Assembly (NCBI GenBank): GCA_016720745.1
Contig: JADKKA010000019.1
Span: 620,001-684,000 of the forward strand
DNA: 64,000 bases
Source of the DNA: Chitinophagaceae bacterium
GTDB lineage: Bacteria; Bacteroidota; Bacteroidia; Chitinophagales; Chitinophagaceae
Direction: 5' to 3'
In this document: positions 35,484 through 43,649 of the stretch, one piece after another
Position numbering within the stretch: the first letter of the stretch is position 1
Layout of the letters: every line of letters starts with the position of its first letter
The notes under the pieces: model-generated
What the model was told of the DNA's origin: nothing
What the model saw: the letters and a program-made list of their open reading frames with translations, nothing else
Database searches by the model: none
Translations under genes and position numbers: made by a program

Positions 35484-37349
35484 ATGAAGCAATTATTTTT
35501 AGTATTTACAGTAGTCATCTCTTTGTCTTCGCTTGCCCAGTACAAAATGGAATACCTCAACAGAGGTTTACATGCTGTGCCGGATGGAAAGGGAAATGTG
35601 CTGATCAGCTGGCGGCTTTTTGGGACAGAAGACAGTACGGCTAATTTTAATTTATATAAATCAGCAGCCGGAAAAACACCCGCAGCAAAATTTGTTGTAA
35701 CAAAAGCTACCTCATACCTCGATCAACTGGATACTACAACAACTTGTACCTATACCCTCAAAGCAGTTATGAATGGCAAAGAGGAAAAACAGGGAACAAG
35801 TATTCAGCTGGTGCCGGGTTTAAAAAAATACCTGGCCATCCCCCTGCAAACACCAACCGGCTATGCTGCCAATGATGCCAGTGTAGGTGATATGGATGGC
35901 GATGGTGATTATGAAATCGTCATTCATATGACCGGGAAAGGAAAGGATAATTCACAGGGTGGTTTCACGGACCCTCCGATATTTCAATGTTATACATTGG
36001 AAGGAAGTCTGCTCTGGAGCATCAATCTCGGAAAAAATATCAGGGAAGGAGCCCACTACTCACAGTTCATGGTCTATGATTTTGACAGTGATGGGAAGGC
36101 AGAAATAGCCATGAAAACGGCTGATGGCAGCATCGATGGAAAGGGAACAGTCATTGGCGATAGCAGCAAAGATTACCGTAATGAAAAAGGATACATTCTT
36201 TCCGGACCTGAATACCTGACCATTTTCGATGGACTCACCGGCGAAGCGCTCTCTACTGTTGATTACATCCCGCCACGTCATGGCAAACTCAATCCTTCTA
36301 CAGAAGAACTCAAGGCAGTCTGGGGCGATGGCTATGGTAATCGGATGGATCGTTTCCTGGCCTGTGTGGCCTACCTGGACGGACAGCACCCATCGCTGGT
36401 GATGTGCAGGGGCTACTATACTAAGACAGTATTGGCCGCATTTGATTTTAAGAATAAGCAACTGGTCAAACGCTGGGTTTTTGATTCTGATGCGAATGGC
36501 AACAAAAGCTTTGCTGGTCAGGGTAATCATAATTTATCAGTAACCGATGTGGATGCTGATGGCAGGGACGAAATTGTTTATGGACAAATGACAATCGATG
36601 ATAACGGGAAAGGTTTGTACACGACCGGCATTGGTCATGCCGATGCCTTGCATGTAAGTGATCTTGATCCATCCCGTCCGGGATTGGAAGTATTCAGTAT
36701 TCAGGAGCATTTCGGTGATGCGGGTGCAAATTTCAGGGATGCTGCCACAGGGGAAGTGATTTGGAAAAAAGCGTCTGTAAAAGCAGGTGATGATGGCGAA
36801 GGACCAGGACGCGGTCTGGCCCTCGATATTGATCCCCGCTATGAAGGATATGAATGCTGGGTGGCGGGTGCTGGCATTACTGGTTTGTTTGATAATAAGG
36901 GAAACAAAATTGCCGAGCGTACTCCTGCCTGCAATATGGGTATTTACTGGGACGGAGATCCGCTCAGCGAAATTCTCAATGGCGTAAATATCAGTAAATG
37001 GGATTATGATAGCAGCAGGGCCTATAAAATATTTGATGCCAGAGAGGAAGGCTGTGCCAGTAATAACGGTACAAAGGCCAACCCATGTCTGAGTGCAGAT
37101 ATTCTGGGCGACTGGAGAGAGGAATTGATCTGCAGAACTGCGGATAGCAAAGAATTACGGATTTATTCCACTGCCATCCCTTCCAGCCTGAAATTGTATA
37201 CGCTGATGCATAACCCGCAATACCGGTTAAGCATTGCCTGGCAGAATGTGGCTTACAACCAGCCACCGCATGTCAGTTATTACCTGGGCCAGGGAATGAA
37301 ACTGCCACCCAAACCGCCCATCCAGATTGTAAAGCCGGTTAAGCAATAA
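35484..37349 (+). CDS. Secreted rhamnogalacturonan lyase, PL11
   Basis: Signal peptide ends SLAQ. YLNRGLHAVPDGKGNVLISWRLFGTED opens the N-terminal domain. The eight-bladed propeller binds calcium through repeated DxDxDG loops, as in GDMDGDGDYE, DFDSDGKAE, DVDADGRDE and DLDPSRPG. Length 621 is normal for PL11. The enzyme cuts the rhamnose-galacturonate backbone of rhamnogalacturonan I by beta-elimination. It is the strongest single sign that this locus targets rhamnogalacturonan. A 323-bp repeat-containing gap follows. Confidence 0.95.
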   Translation: MKQLFLVFTVVISLSSLAQYKMEYLNRGLHAVPDGKGNVLISWRLFGTEDSTANFNLYKSAAGKTPAAKFVVTKATSYLDQLDTTTTCTYTLKAVMNGKEEKQGTSIQLVPGLKKYLAIPLQTPTGYAANDASVGDMDGDGDYEIVIHMTGKGKDNSQGGFTDPPIFQCYTLEGSLLWSINLGKNIREGAHYSQFMVYDFDSDGKAEIAMKTADGSIDGKGTVIGDSSKDYRNEKGYILSGPEYLTIFDGLTGEALSTVDYIPPRHGKLNPSTEELKAVWGDGYGNRMDRFLACVAYLDGQHPSLVMCRGYYTKTVLAAFDFKNKQLVKRWVFDSDANGNKSFAGQGNHNLSVTDVDADGRDEIVYGQMTIDDNGKGLYTTGIGHADALHVSDLDPSRPGLEVFSIQEHFGDAGANFRDAATGEVIWKKASVKAGDDGEGPGRGLALDIDPRYEGYECWVAGAGITGLFDNKGNKIAERTPACNMGIYWDGDPLSEILNGVNISKWDYDSSRAYKIFDAREEGCASNNGTKANPCLSADILGDWREELICRTADSKELRIYSTAIPSSLKLYTLMHNPQYRLSIAWQNVAYNQPPHVSYYLGQGMKLPPKPPIQIVKPVKQ

Positions 37350-37672
37350 TAAGATCTTTGAATACACCAGTAACCAACCGTGGTACTGTTCCGAGAATGA
37401 ATCTTTTCAACTGATTCCATTATTCGTGCATTCGTGGCCTTCATTTTATTCGTGAATTAGTGGCAATCAATTTATTCGTGAATTCGTGGCTCATAAATTC
37501 CTGAATTTGTAGCCACGAATTCAGGAATTAGTTCTTTTAATTTATAAAGCAGTACCAAATTCCTTTCGCGTATTTGCCCGGATATTTTCCGGAAAAAACC
37601 AGTTTATACTGTGGAAAAAGCATTTTAATGCTCAATCAGTATTACTAGCTTTCCTGGCAAAATAGTAGTGAA
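37350..37672. other. Non-coding gap holding a 26-bp repeat block
   Basis: No ORF is seen. 37350-37421 holds nothing I can name, 37422-37531 the repeat block described separately, and 37532-37672 is AT-rich and could contain the promoter of the GxxExxY gene, although I found no convincing -7 element. Confidence 0.6.
37422..37531 (+). repeat. Three tandem 26-bp units followed by one inverted unit
   Basis: Units begin at 37422, 37448 and 37474. Each is two octamers of the type ATTCGTGN and ATTNGTGG followed by ten AT-rich bases. From about 37500 a fourth unit runs in reverse: GAATTCGTGGCT (in unit 3) is mirrored exactly by AGCCACGAATTC, and ATTCCTGAATT by AATTCAGGAAT, so a long stem can form. 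No unit is protein coding. The block lies just before the GxxExxY gene. Confidence 0.85.
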
Positions 37673-38047
37673 ATGAGTGGACTGATTTATCCAAAAGAAT
37701 CTTACGATATCATTGGTATCTGCATGGAGATACACCGTTTGTTAGGGCCCGGTTTACTGGAAATAGTGTACAAAGATGCCCTGGAATATGAGTTTAGGAA
37801 AAAGGCTGTACTGTACGAGCGGGAAAAGGAATACATGGTAAGATATAAAGATGTGATCCTTCCTCATCGGTTTTATGCCGATTTTGTGGTGCTCGACAAA
37901 ATAATACTGGAGGTCAAAGCAGTCAGCAACCTGCAAAATGAATCCATCGCCAGGGCGATCAATTACCTGAAAATTTCAGGTAACAGACTGGGATTGGTGG
38001 TTAATTTTGGTACTGATGAGTTAGTGTACAAAAGAGTGGTTTTTTAA
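37673..38047 (+). CDS. GxxExxY protein (PD-(D/E)XK nuclease-like)
   Basis: 124 residues, cytosolic. Contains the defining GPGLLEIVYKDAL (GxxExxY) near residue 27 and a later ADFVV...KIILEVKA, the D-(x)n-ExK pattern of PD-(D/E)XK nucleases. The biological role of the family is unknown; some authors treat it as nuclease-like. It breaks the run of pectin genes and follows a repeat block, which suggests it was inserted independently. It is full length and intact. Confidence 0.85.
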   Translation: MSGLIYPKESYDIIGICMEIHRLLGPGLLEIVYKDALEYEFRKKAVLYEREKEYMVRYKDVILPHRFYADFVVLDKIILEVKAVSNLQNESIARAINYLKISGNRLGLVVNFGTDELVYKRVVF

Positions 38048-38091
38048 TTTTTAAAATAGGAAAGTATAGCTGGTAATAATTAATAGCAACA

Positions 38092-38871
38092 ATGAAACGT
38101 AATTTTTTAATCACCCTGTTTCTTGCCGCCCTGCTTCCATTCGGACAGCAAAAGCCAGTAGTATATATCATTGGTGACTCGACCGTCAGGAACACCAACA
38201 GTCCCCAGTGTGGCTGGGGTCAAATGTTGCACGAGTTCGTGGACAGTACCAAAATTGGGATCAGCAACCAGGCCATGGCCGGAAGAAGCACCCGCACTTT
38301 TGTAAAAGAAAAAAGATGGGAAAAAGTGGTTAACTCCCTGCACCCGGGTGATTTTTTACTCATGCAGTTTGGACATAATGAAGGGAGCAAACCCGATACC
38401 TCCAAAGCGGGTTACCGCGGAGTGCTTCGTGGAACAGGCGAAGACAGCGTGCAGCTTACCTGGCCCGATGGTAGTATAGAAACAGTTCATAGCTATGGCT
38501 GGTACCTCCGGAAATTTATCCGTGAGGCAAAAGCCAAAGGAGCAACCCCCATTGTATGTTCCATGATCCCCCGAAATCAGTGGAATTACTCCGTAAAAGG
38601 AGATACAACAAGTAAACAATTGGTCAAAAGAGCCGGCAATGATTTCGGGAAATGGGCCATGGAAGTGGCGCAGGCAGAGCAGGTGGATTTTATTGACCTG
38701 AATACTATTTCGGCTGATAAATATGATGAGATAGGGCCTGACGCGGTAAAAAAATATTTTCCCGGCGACCATACCCATACCAATGAGGAAGGTGCCAGGG
38801 TTAATGCAGCATCTGTCGCATCAGGGATCCGTTTATTAAAGAAATCCGGTCTTCAGCAATATTTAAAATAA
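38092..38871 (+). CDS. Secreted CE12 rhamnogalacturonan acetylesterase (first of pair)
   Basis: Short hydrophobic N-terminus (MKRNFLITLFLAALLPFGQQ). SGNH blocks: IGDSTVRN with Ser30, GWGQMLHEFVD, NQAMAGRSTRTFV, MQFGHNE and DHTHTNEEGAR at the C-terminus with Asp and His. This is the compact CE12 form of about 260 residues. It would deacetylate rhamnogalacturonan to let PL11 act. A close paralogue starts 4 bp after its stop, probably an old tandem duplication. Confidence 0.88.
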   Translation: MKRNFLITLFLAALLPFGQQKPVVYIIGDSTVRNTNSPQCGWGQMLHEFVDSTKIGISNQAMAGRSTRTFVKEKRWEKVVNSLHPGDFLLMQFGHNEGSKPDTSKAGYRGVLRGTGEDSVQLTWPDGSIETVHSYGWYLRKFIREAKAKGATPIVCSMIPRNQWNYSVKGDTTSKQLVKRAGNDFGKWAMEVAQAEQVDFIDLNTISADKYDEIGPDAVKKYFPGDHTHTNEEGARVNAASVASGIRLLKKSGLQQYLK

Positions 38872-38875
38872 AAAC

Positions 38876-39661
38876 ATGTTACGAACTCGTTTTATTCTCT
38901 TATTGACAATAGCGCTCACCGCTTTTTGCTCCTTTGCCCTTCTGAAAAAGAAGAAGCCGGTTTTTTATATTATTGGCGACAGTACCGTTAGAAATGGTGA
39001 TGGTACCGGAAAAGGACAACAATGGGGATGGGGTAGTTTTATGGCTCCCTACTTTGATACAACAAAGATTGGCGTGCAAAACCATGCCATTGGCGGAAGA
39101 AGCAGCCGCACTTTTATCACAGAAGGCAGGTGGGATAAAATTCTTCAAACACTTAAAAAAGGGGATTATGTCATCATGCAGTTCGGACACAACGATGCCA
39201 GTCCGCTCGATGATACGGCCCGTGCAAGAGGGGTGATCCGTGGTATTGGTGAAGACAGTACCGAAATCTGGAACCCCATCCGGAAAATAAAGGAAGTAGT
39301 ACATACCTATGGTTGGTATATGCGTAAGTATGTACGCGAAACAAAGGCGAGAGGTGGCACCGCCATCATTTGCTCACTGGTGCCACGTAATAACTGGAAA
39401 GATGGAAAAGTAAACCGTTCGGCAGATTCATGGGCGCTTTGGGCAAAGCAGATTGCCGAACAGGAAGGGGCATTCTTTATCGACCTGAATGAATTGGTCG
39501 CGGCAAAATATGAGGCATTGGGCGAAACAGCGGTAAAGAAATTTTTTCCGGCAGATAATACACATACGAATGAAGAAGGCGCCCGGATCAATGTGGCTAC
39601 GGTAGTGGACCAGCTTCGTTTACTCAGGCCGGGATCATTAACAAAGTATCTGAATCAATAA
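38876..39661 (+). CDS. Secreted CE12 rhamnogalacturonan acetylesterase (second of pair)
   Basis: N-terminal hydrophobic segment (FILLLTIALTAFCSFALL) that may be a signal peptide or anchor, then IGDSTVRNGDG with Ser36, GWGSFMAPYFD, NHAIGGRSSRTFI, MQFGHNDAS and DNTHTNEEGAR. It has the same domain layout as the preceding gene, with different loops (KGQQWGWG insertion near the active site). With the CE12 protein at 810 the window holds three members of this family, perhaps for different acetyl positions (inference). Followed after 20 bp by RhaM. Confidence 0.88.
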   Translation: MLRTRFILLLTIALTAFCSFALLKKKKPVFYIIGDSTVRNGDGTGKGQQWGWGSFMAPYFDTTKIGVQNHAIGGRSSRTFITEGRWDKILQTLKKGDYVIMQFGHNDASPLDDTARARGVIRGIGEDSTEIWNPIRKIKEVVHTYGWYMRKYVRETKARGGTAIICSLVPRNNWKDGKVNRSADSWALWAKQIAEQEGAFFIDLNELVAAKYEALGETAVKKFFPADNTHTNEEGARINVATVVDQLRLLRPGSLTKYLNQ

Positions 39662-39681
39662 GCAATCATAAAACAAACAGC

Positions 39682-39996
39682 ATGCAACGAGTGGCTTTTA
39701 AAATGCAATTGTTCAAAGGACAGGAGGCTGAATACAAAAAACGCCATGATCAGTTATGGCCCGAACTGGAATCCCTGCTTAAAGAAACCGGAATCATGGA
39801 ATACAGCATTTTCCTGGATGAAGTAACCGGCGATTTATTCGGCGTGCTGAAAATCAGTGACGCATTGAAACTGGACGCATTGCCGGATCAGCCGGTGATG
39901 AAAAAATGGTGGGCCTATATGAAGGATATCATGGCATCCAATCCGGATAACTCCCCGGTGAGTATCCCCTTACAGGAAGTTTTTTATATGCCCTGA
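39682..39996 (+). CDS. rhaM: L-rhamnose mutarotase
   Basis: 104-residue cytosolic protein of the RhaM family. MQRVAFKMQLFKGQEAEYKKRHDQLWPEL carries the conserved Tyr and His used for anomer interconversion; MKKWWAYMKDIM holds the conserved Trp pair. It converts alpha- and beta-L-rhamnose before isomerisation. It ends directly against the stop of the convergent AraR-like gene. Placing it with the CE12 pair, away from the main rhamnose genes at 52-59 kb, indicates that rhamnose is the expected product of this cluster. A second relative is at 61426. Confidence 0.92.
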   Translation: MQRVAFKMQLFKGQEAEYKKRHDQLWPELESLLKETGIMEYSIFLDEVTGDLFGVLKISDALKLDALPDQPVMKKWWAYMKDIMASNPDNSPVSIPLQEVFYMP

Positions 39997-40719
39997 TCAA
40001 TCCTCTTTATCACTATCCAGCAGGTGATTGATGCGGGGAATAAATTTCAGGATAGAATGGAAATTCTTCCGGTAATGCTTTTTATCCAGCTTATAGTAGA
40101 ACGCCCCTTTTTTTGAACCAAGCTTATCTTTTTCTTTCTGTTTGATCAGCATCCCGGTTGAAATTATTTTCCGGCTGAAATTCCCTTTATCAAATTTGGT
40201 GTCATACACATCCTCAAAAAGGCTTTGTAAAAGAGGAAGTGTAAAAAGTTGGGGGAGGAGTTCAAATAACAAAGGGTGCAAAGCTGCTTTATATCTTAAT
40301 TTCTGACGGGCCGTTTGCACCATTTGGGGGTGGTCGAAAATCAAATCCGGAATTTCATCCAGTTTGAACCATTCCGCATGGAATTCATCATTCAGCCTTT
40401 GCTCATACTGATGAATATCAATCAGCGCAAAATAGGCAATGGATACCGTTCTTTCAATCGGATCACGGTCTACCTGTGTATAGGTTTGCAATTGCTCCAG
40501 GTATAACCCACTCAGACCGGTAAGCGTTTTCAAAACCCTGCTGGCCGCCTCATCCGCACTTTCATCCGGCTGCACAAAGCCACCCATCAAACTCCATTCA
40601 TCCACACAGGGCTCAAATCCCCGCTTGATCAGCAATATCTTTAAATGCTGACCATCAAAGCCAAAGACAATACAGTCAACGGCCACAAGCATCCGGGTTT
40701 GGTTTTGGTACCTGGTCAT
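39997..40719 (-). CDS. araR: Nudix-family transcriptional regulator, AraR-like
   Basis: 240 residues: a Nudix domain (about 8-145) fused to a winged-helix C-terminus (GNFSRKIISTGMLIKQKEKDKLGSKKGAFYYKLD). The Nudix box GGFVQPDESADEAASRVLKTLTG has lost the usual REUxEE glutamates, so it should bind an effector rather than hydrolyse one. Nudix-type AraR is the known arabinose repressor of Bacteroides, and this gene is divergent from an arabinose operon, so AraR is the best reading. Effector and operator remain inferred. Confidence 0.82.
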   Translation of the reverse strand: MTRYQNQTRMLVAVDCIVFGFDGQHLKILLIKRGFEPCVDEWSLMGGFVQPDESADEAASRVLKTLTGLSGLYLEQLQTYTQVDRDPIERTVSIAYFALIDIHQYEQRLNDEFHAEWFKLDEIPDLIFDHPQMVQTARQKLRYKAALHPLLFELLPQLFTLPLLQSLFEDVYDTKFDKGNFSRKIISTGMLIKQKEKDKLGSKKGAFYYKLDKKHYRKNFHSILKFIPRINHLLDSDKED

Positions 40720-40723
40720 TTTT

Positions 40724-40731
40724 CAAAGTTA
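40724..40731 (-). promoter_or_regulatory. -7 element of the AraR-like gene
   Basis: Reads TAACTTTG on the minus strand, a full match to TAnnTTTG, four bases before the ATG. Transcription would start at or very near the start codon, so the mRNA may be leaderless. No clear -33 box is seen. Confidence 0.5.
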
Positions 40732-40746
40732 ACTGAAGGGTGGATA

Positions 40747-40793
40747 AAAATAAATGTAAATATGACAATTAATGAATAAAAATCCTTTATTTT
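40747..40793. promoter_or_regulatory. Candidate AraR operator region
   Basis: The 117-bp divergent gap is AT-rich. AAAATAAA at 40747-40754 and its exact complement TTTATTTT at 40786-40793 form widely spaced arms, with centres 39 bp apart. Such low-complexity arms can arise by chance. Confidence 0.2.
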
Positions 40794-40836
40794 AGTCAGT
40801 AGATAACCAGATTGTATAACGATAAACAGTCTTGCC

Positions 40837-42426
40837 ATGACCAGGAAATTGCCCTCTTGCCTGCTTAAAAACAGCACAGGCTTATTGCAGACCCTTCTTT
40901 TTTCTGCCGGCTTTTTGATGATTGCGACCGCTTCAAATGCACAAAGCACTGTCATCCTGCAGGCCGATCAGCCCGGTGATAAAATCAGTAAACATATCTA
41001 TGGACATTTTGCCGAACACCTGGGTCGCTGTATCTATGATGGCATCTATGTAGGCGATACCAGCAAATCAATCCCCAATACCAATGGCATCCGCAATGAT
41101 GTGATTGAAGCACTCAAAAAACTGAAAGTAGCCAACCTGCGCTGGCCCGGGGGATGCTACGCAGATATATACCATTGGAAAGATGGCGTAGGCCCGAAGA
41201 ATAAACGAACACCAATCATCAACAGGTGGTGGGGGAATGTAACAGAAGACAATAGCTTCGGCACCCACGAATTCCTGGAGCTCTGTAAAAAAATTGGCGC
41301 AGAACCCTACCTGGCCGGTAATATGGGAAGCGGCACAGTCCGTGAACTGGCTGATTGGACAGAATATGTAAATGCCAAAGCCGGCACCGGACCCATGGCC
41401 CGTTTGCGTGAGCAAAACGGACAGAAAGAACCATGGACCGTTAAGTACTGGGGTGTGGGCAATGAAGCCTGGGGTTGTGGGGGAAACATGCGACCTGAAT
41501 TCTATGCCAACCTCTACAGGCAATATGCAACATTCATGACGAACTGGGACAATTCAGACAAAATTTATCGCGTGGCATCCGGCTCCAATGGAAATGATTA
41601 CAATTGGACAGATGTGATGATGCGTGATGTGCCAGCCAGCATGATGGAAGGTCTTTCTCTGCATCATTATGCAGTGATCAACTGGAGCAAAAAAGGTTCT
41701 GCCACCAGCTTTACCGAAGAGCAGTATTTCGCCACAATGAAATCTGCTTTGCAAATGGAAGAACTGGTCAGCCGCCATTCCACGATCATGGATAAATACG
41801 ATCGCAGCAAAAGAGTGGCGCTGGTTGTCGATGAGTGGGGCGGATGGTATGATGTGGAACCAGGCACCAACCCGGGATTCCTTTATCAGCAGAATACCAT
41901 GCGTGATGCCATGATCGCTGGAGTGACTTTGAATATTTTTAATAACCATTGCGACAGGGTACGAATCGCGAACCTCGCTCAAACGGTGAATGTATTACAG
42001 GCCGTGATCCTCACCGAAAAACAAAAAATCCTCCTTACACCAACTTACCACGTACTGGAAATGTACAATGTGCACCAGGACGCCCAATTACTCCCGCTGA
42101 CCCTGCGGACTCCTGATTATGTGTATGGTACCGATAAACTCCCGGCCGTTTCTGTTTCTGCATCCAAAGACAAAGAAGGGCTCACCCATGTCTCTTTGGT
42201 AAATATTGACGCCTCCAAATCACAAACCCTGAGTATCGACCTGCGGGGAGCAGCCTTTAATTCCGTCTCGGGCAGGATTCTCCAGTCCGCAAAAATCCAG
42301 GATTTCAATACATTTAATGAGCCGGAGAAAGTAAAACCCGCCATATTCAACGGGGCAAAACTCAATGGCTCAAAAATTGACCTGACCCTGCCACCCTTTT
42401 CCGTTGTGGTTTTAACCCTGAAATAA
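40837..42426 (+). CDS. Secreted GH51 alpha-L-arabinofuranosidase
   Basis: N-terminal signal (LLQTLLFSAGFLMIATASNAQ), so it is exported rather than cytosolic. GH51 blocks: ISKHIYGHFAEHLGRCIYDGIYVG, LRWPGGCYADIYHWKDGVG, YWGVGNEAWGCGG with acid/base Glu210, and LVVDEWGGWYD with nucleophile Glu333. C-terminal beta-sandwich ends FSVVVLTLK. It releases L-arabinose from arabinan or arabinogalactan side chains. First gene of the arabinose operon, divergent from the AraR-like gene. Confidence 0.93.
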   Translation: MTRKLPSCLLKNSTGLLQTLLFSAGFLMIATASNAQSTVILQADQPGDKISKHIYGHFAEHLGRCIYDGIYVGDTSKSIPNTNGIRNDVIEALKKLKVANLRWPGGCYADIYHWKDGVGPKNKRTPIINRWWGNVTEDNSFGTHEFLELCKKIGAEPYLAGNMGSGTVRELADWTEYVNAKAGTGPMARLREQNGQKEPWTVKYWGVGNEAWGCGGNMRPEFYANLYRQYATFMTNWDNSDKIYRVASGSNGNDYNWTDVMMRDVPASMMEGLSLHHYAVINWSKKGSATSFTEEQYFATMKSALQMEELVSRHSTIMDKYDRSKRVALVVDEWGGWYDVEPGTNPGFLYQQNTMRDAMIAGVTLNIFNNHCDRVRIANLAQTVNVLQAVILTEKQKILLTPTYHVLEMYNVHQDAQLLPLTLRTPDYVYGTDKLPAVSVSASKDKEGLTHVSLVNIDASKSQTLSIDLRGAAFNSVSGRILQSAKIQDFNTFNEPEKVKPAIFNGAKLNGSKIDLTLPPFSVVVLTLK

Positions 42427-42476
42427 ATTCAGAAATTGTTTAATGATTATTAACCGGACTAAAATTAAACTTTGAC

Positions 42477-43631
42477 ATGAACAGATATCACACAATTAAT
42501 ACGTATTTTAAACCTGTTTTCCTGGCAGTATTTGCTGCACTGATGATAACAGGATGTAAAGATGCTGCCAAAAAGGAAAATGGGTCAACCATGACAAACC
42601 AAAAGGTAACACAGGCCGACTGGGGCGAACTGGATGGTAAGAAAGTGTATCTCTACACCCTTGCCAACAAAAATGGCGTGGAAGTGAAAATCACCAACTA
42701 CGGTGGGATCATCACTTCCTGGCTGGCACCCGATAAAAATGGAAAGCTGGGTAATATTGTACTCGGCTTCGACAGTCTTTCCGGCTATCAGGCCCCGCCT
42801 CCTTATTTCGGCGCTATTATTGGTCGTTATGGCAACAGGATTGGTAAAGGAACATTTACCATTGATACCAATACCTACACACTGGCAAAGAACAATGGTG
42901 AAAACCATCTGCATGGTGGTAATAAAGGATTCGATAAAGTGGTTTGGGATGCCGTCCCTGGTGATAGCACCGCTACACTTGCACTCAGCTATCTCAGCAA
43001 AGACGGAGAAGAAGGTTATCCCGGTAATCTCAAAGTAACCGTGCTGTATACACTTACAGATGAGAATGAGCTGGTGATTGACTATTCAGCAGAAACTGAT
43101 AAAGCCACTGTGGTCAACCTGACCAGCCACAGCTATTTCAATCTCACTGCTGATGCCTCCAATACAATTTTGAATCATACCCTTCAGTTGAATGCCGCTC
43201 AATATACTCCCGTAGATGCCGGACTGATTCCCACCGGAGAATTGAAAGACGTCAAAGGAACCCCATTTGATTTTCTTACTGCGCATACTATTGGTGAAAG
43301 AATCGCAGCCGTGGACGGCGGATACGATCATAATTTCGTTCTCAGCAGAACAGGTACTGATATTGAAAAAGTGGCCACCCTGGCTGATTCAGCAAGTGGA
43401 AGACAGCTGGAAGTATACACCACCGAACCCGGTCTGCAATTCTATTCCGGCAATTTCCTCGATGGCAAACTGAAAACACCCGATGGAAAAGCCATCAACA
43501 AACATGCAGCCCTTTGCCTGGAAACACAGCATTATCCCGATTCTCCTAATAAACCGAATTTTCCTTCCACCCTGCTGAAGCCCGGTGAAAAGTATCATAC
43601 CGTAACGAAGTACAAAACTTCCGTTCACTGA
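42477..43631 (+). CDS. galM: Lipoprotein aldose 1-epimerase
   Basis: N-terminus has a lipobox-type segment (LAVFAALMITGC, Cys about residue 23) followed by a charged linker, so it should be lipid-anchored in the envelope. The GalM fold shows YGGIITSWLAPDKNG, GRYGNRIGKGTF, NNGENHLHGGNKGFDKVVWD (first catalytic His), NLTSHSYFNL (second His) and a Glu near VYTTEPGLQFYSGN. It interconverts anomers of arabinose or galactose before uptake. Lies 50 bp after GH51 and 18 bp before araB. Confidence 0.93.
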   Translation: MNRYHTINTYFKPVFLAVFAALMITGCKDAAKKENGSTMTNQKVTQADWGELDGKKVYLYTLANKNGVEVKITNYGGIITSWLAPDKNGKLGNIVLGFDSLSGYQAPPPYFGAIIGRYGNRIGKGTFTIDTNTYTLAKNNGENHLHGGNKGFDKVVWDAVPGDSTATLALSYLSKDGEEGYPGNLKVTVLYTLTDENELVIDYSAETDKATVVNLTSHSYFNLTADASNTILNHTLQLNAAQYTPVDAGLIPTGELKDVKGTPFDFLTAHTIGERIAAVDGGYDHNFVLSRTGTDIEKVATLADSASGRQLEVYTTEPGLQFYSGNFLDGKLKTPDGKAINKHAALCLETQHYPDSPNKPNFPSTLLKPGEKYHTVTKYKTSVH

Positions 43632-43649
43632 TCCTAAACCGTCAGCATT

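Noticed and set aside
37422..37531. 26-bp repeats as a CRISPR array
   Set aside because: There are no spacers, the units are degenerate and the last is inverted.
40747..40793. A firm AraR operator call
   Set aside because: The arms are A/T-only runs in AT-rich DNA, so chance is likely; kept only as a weak feature.
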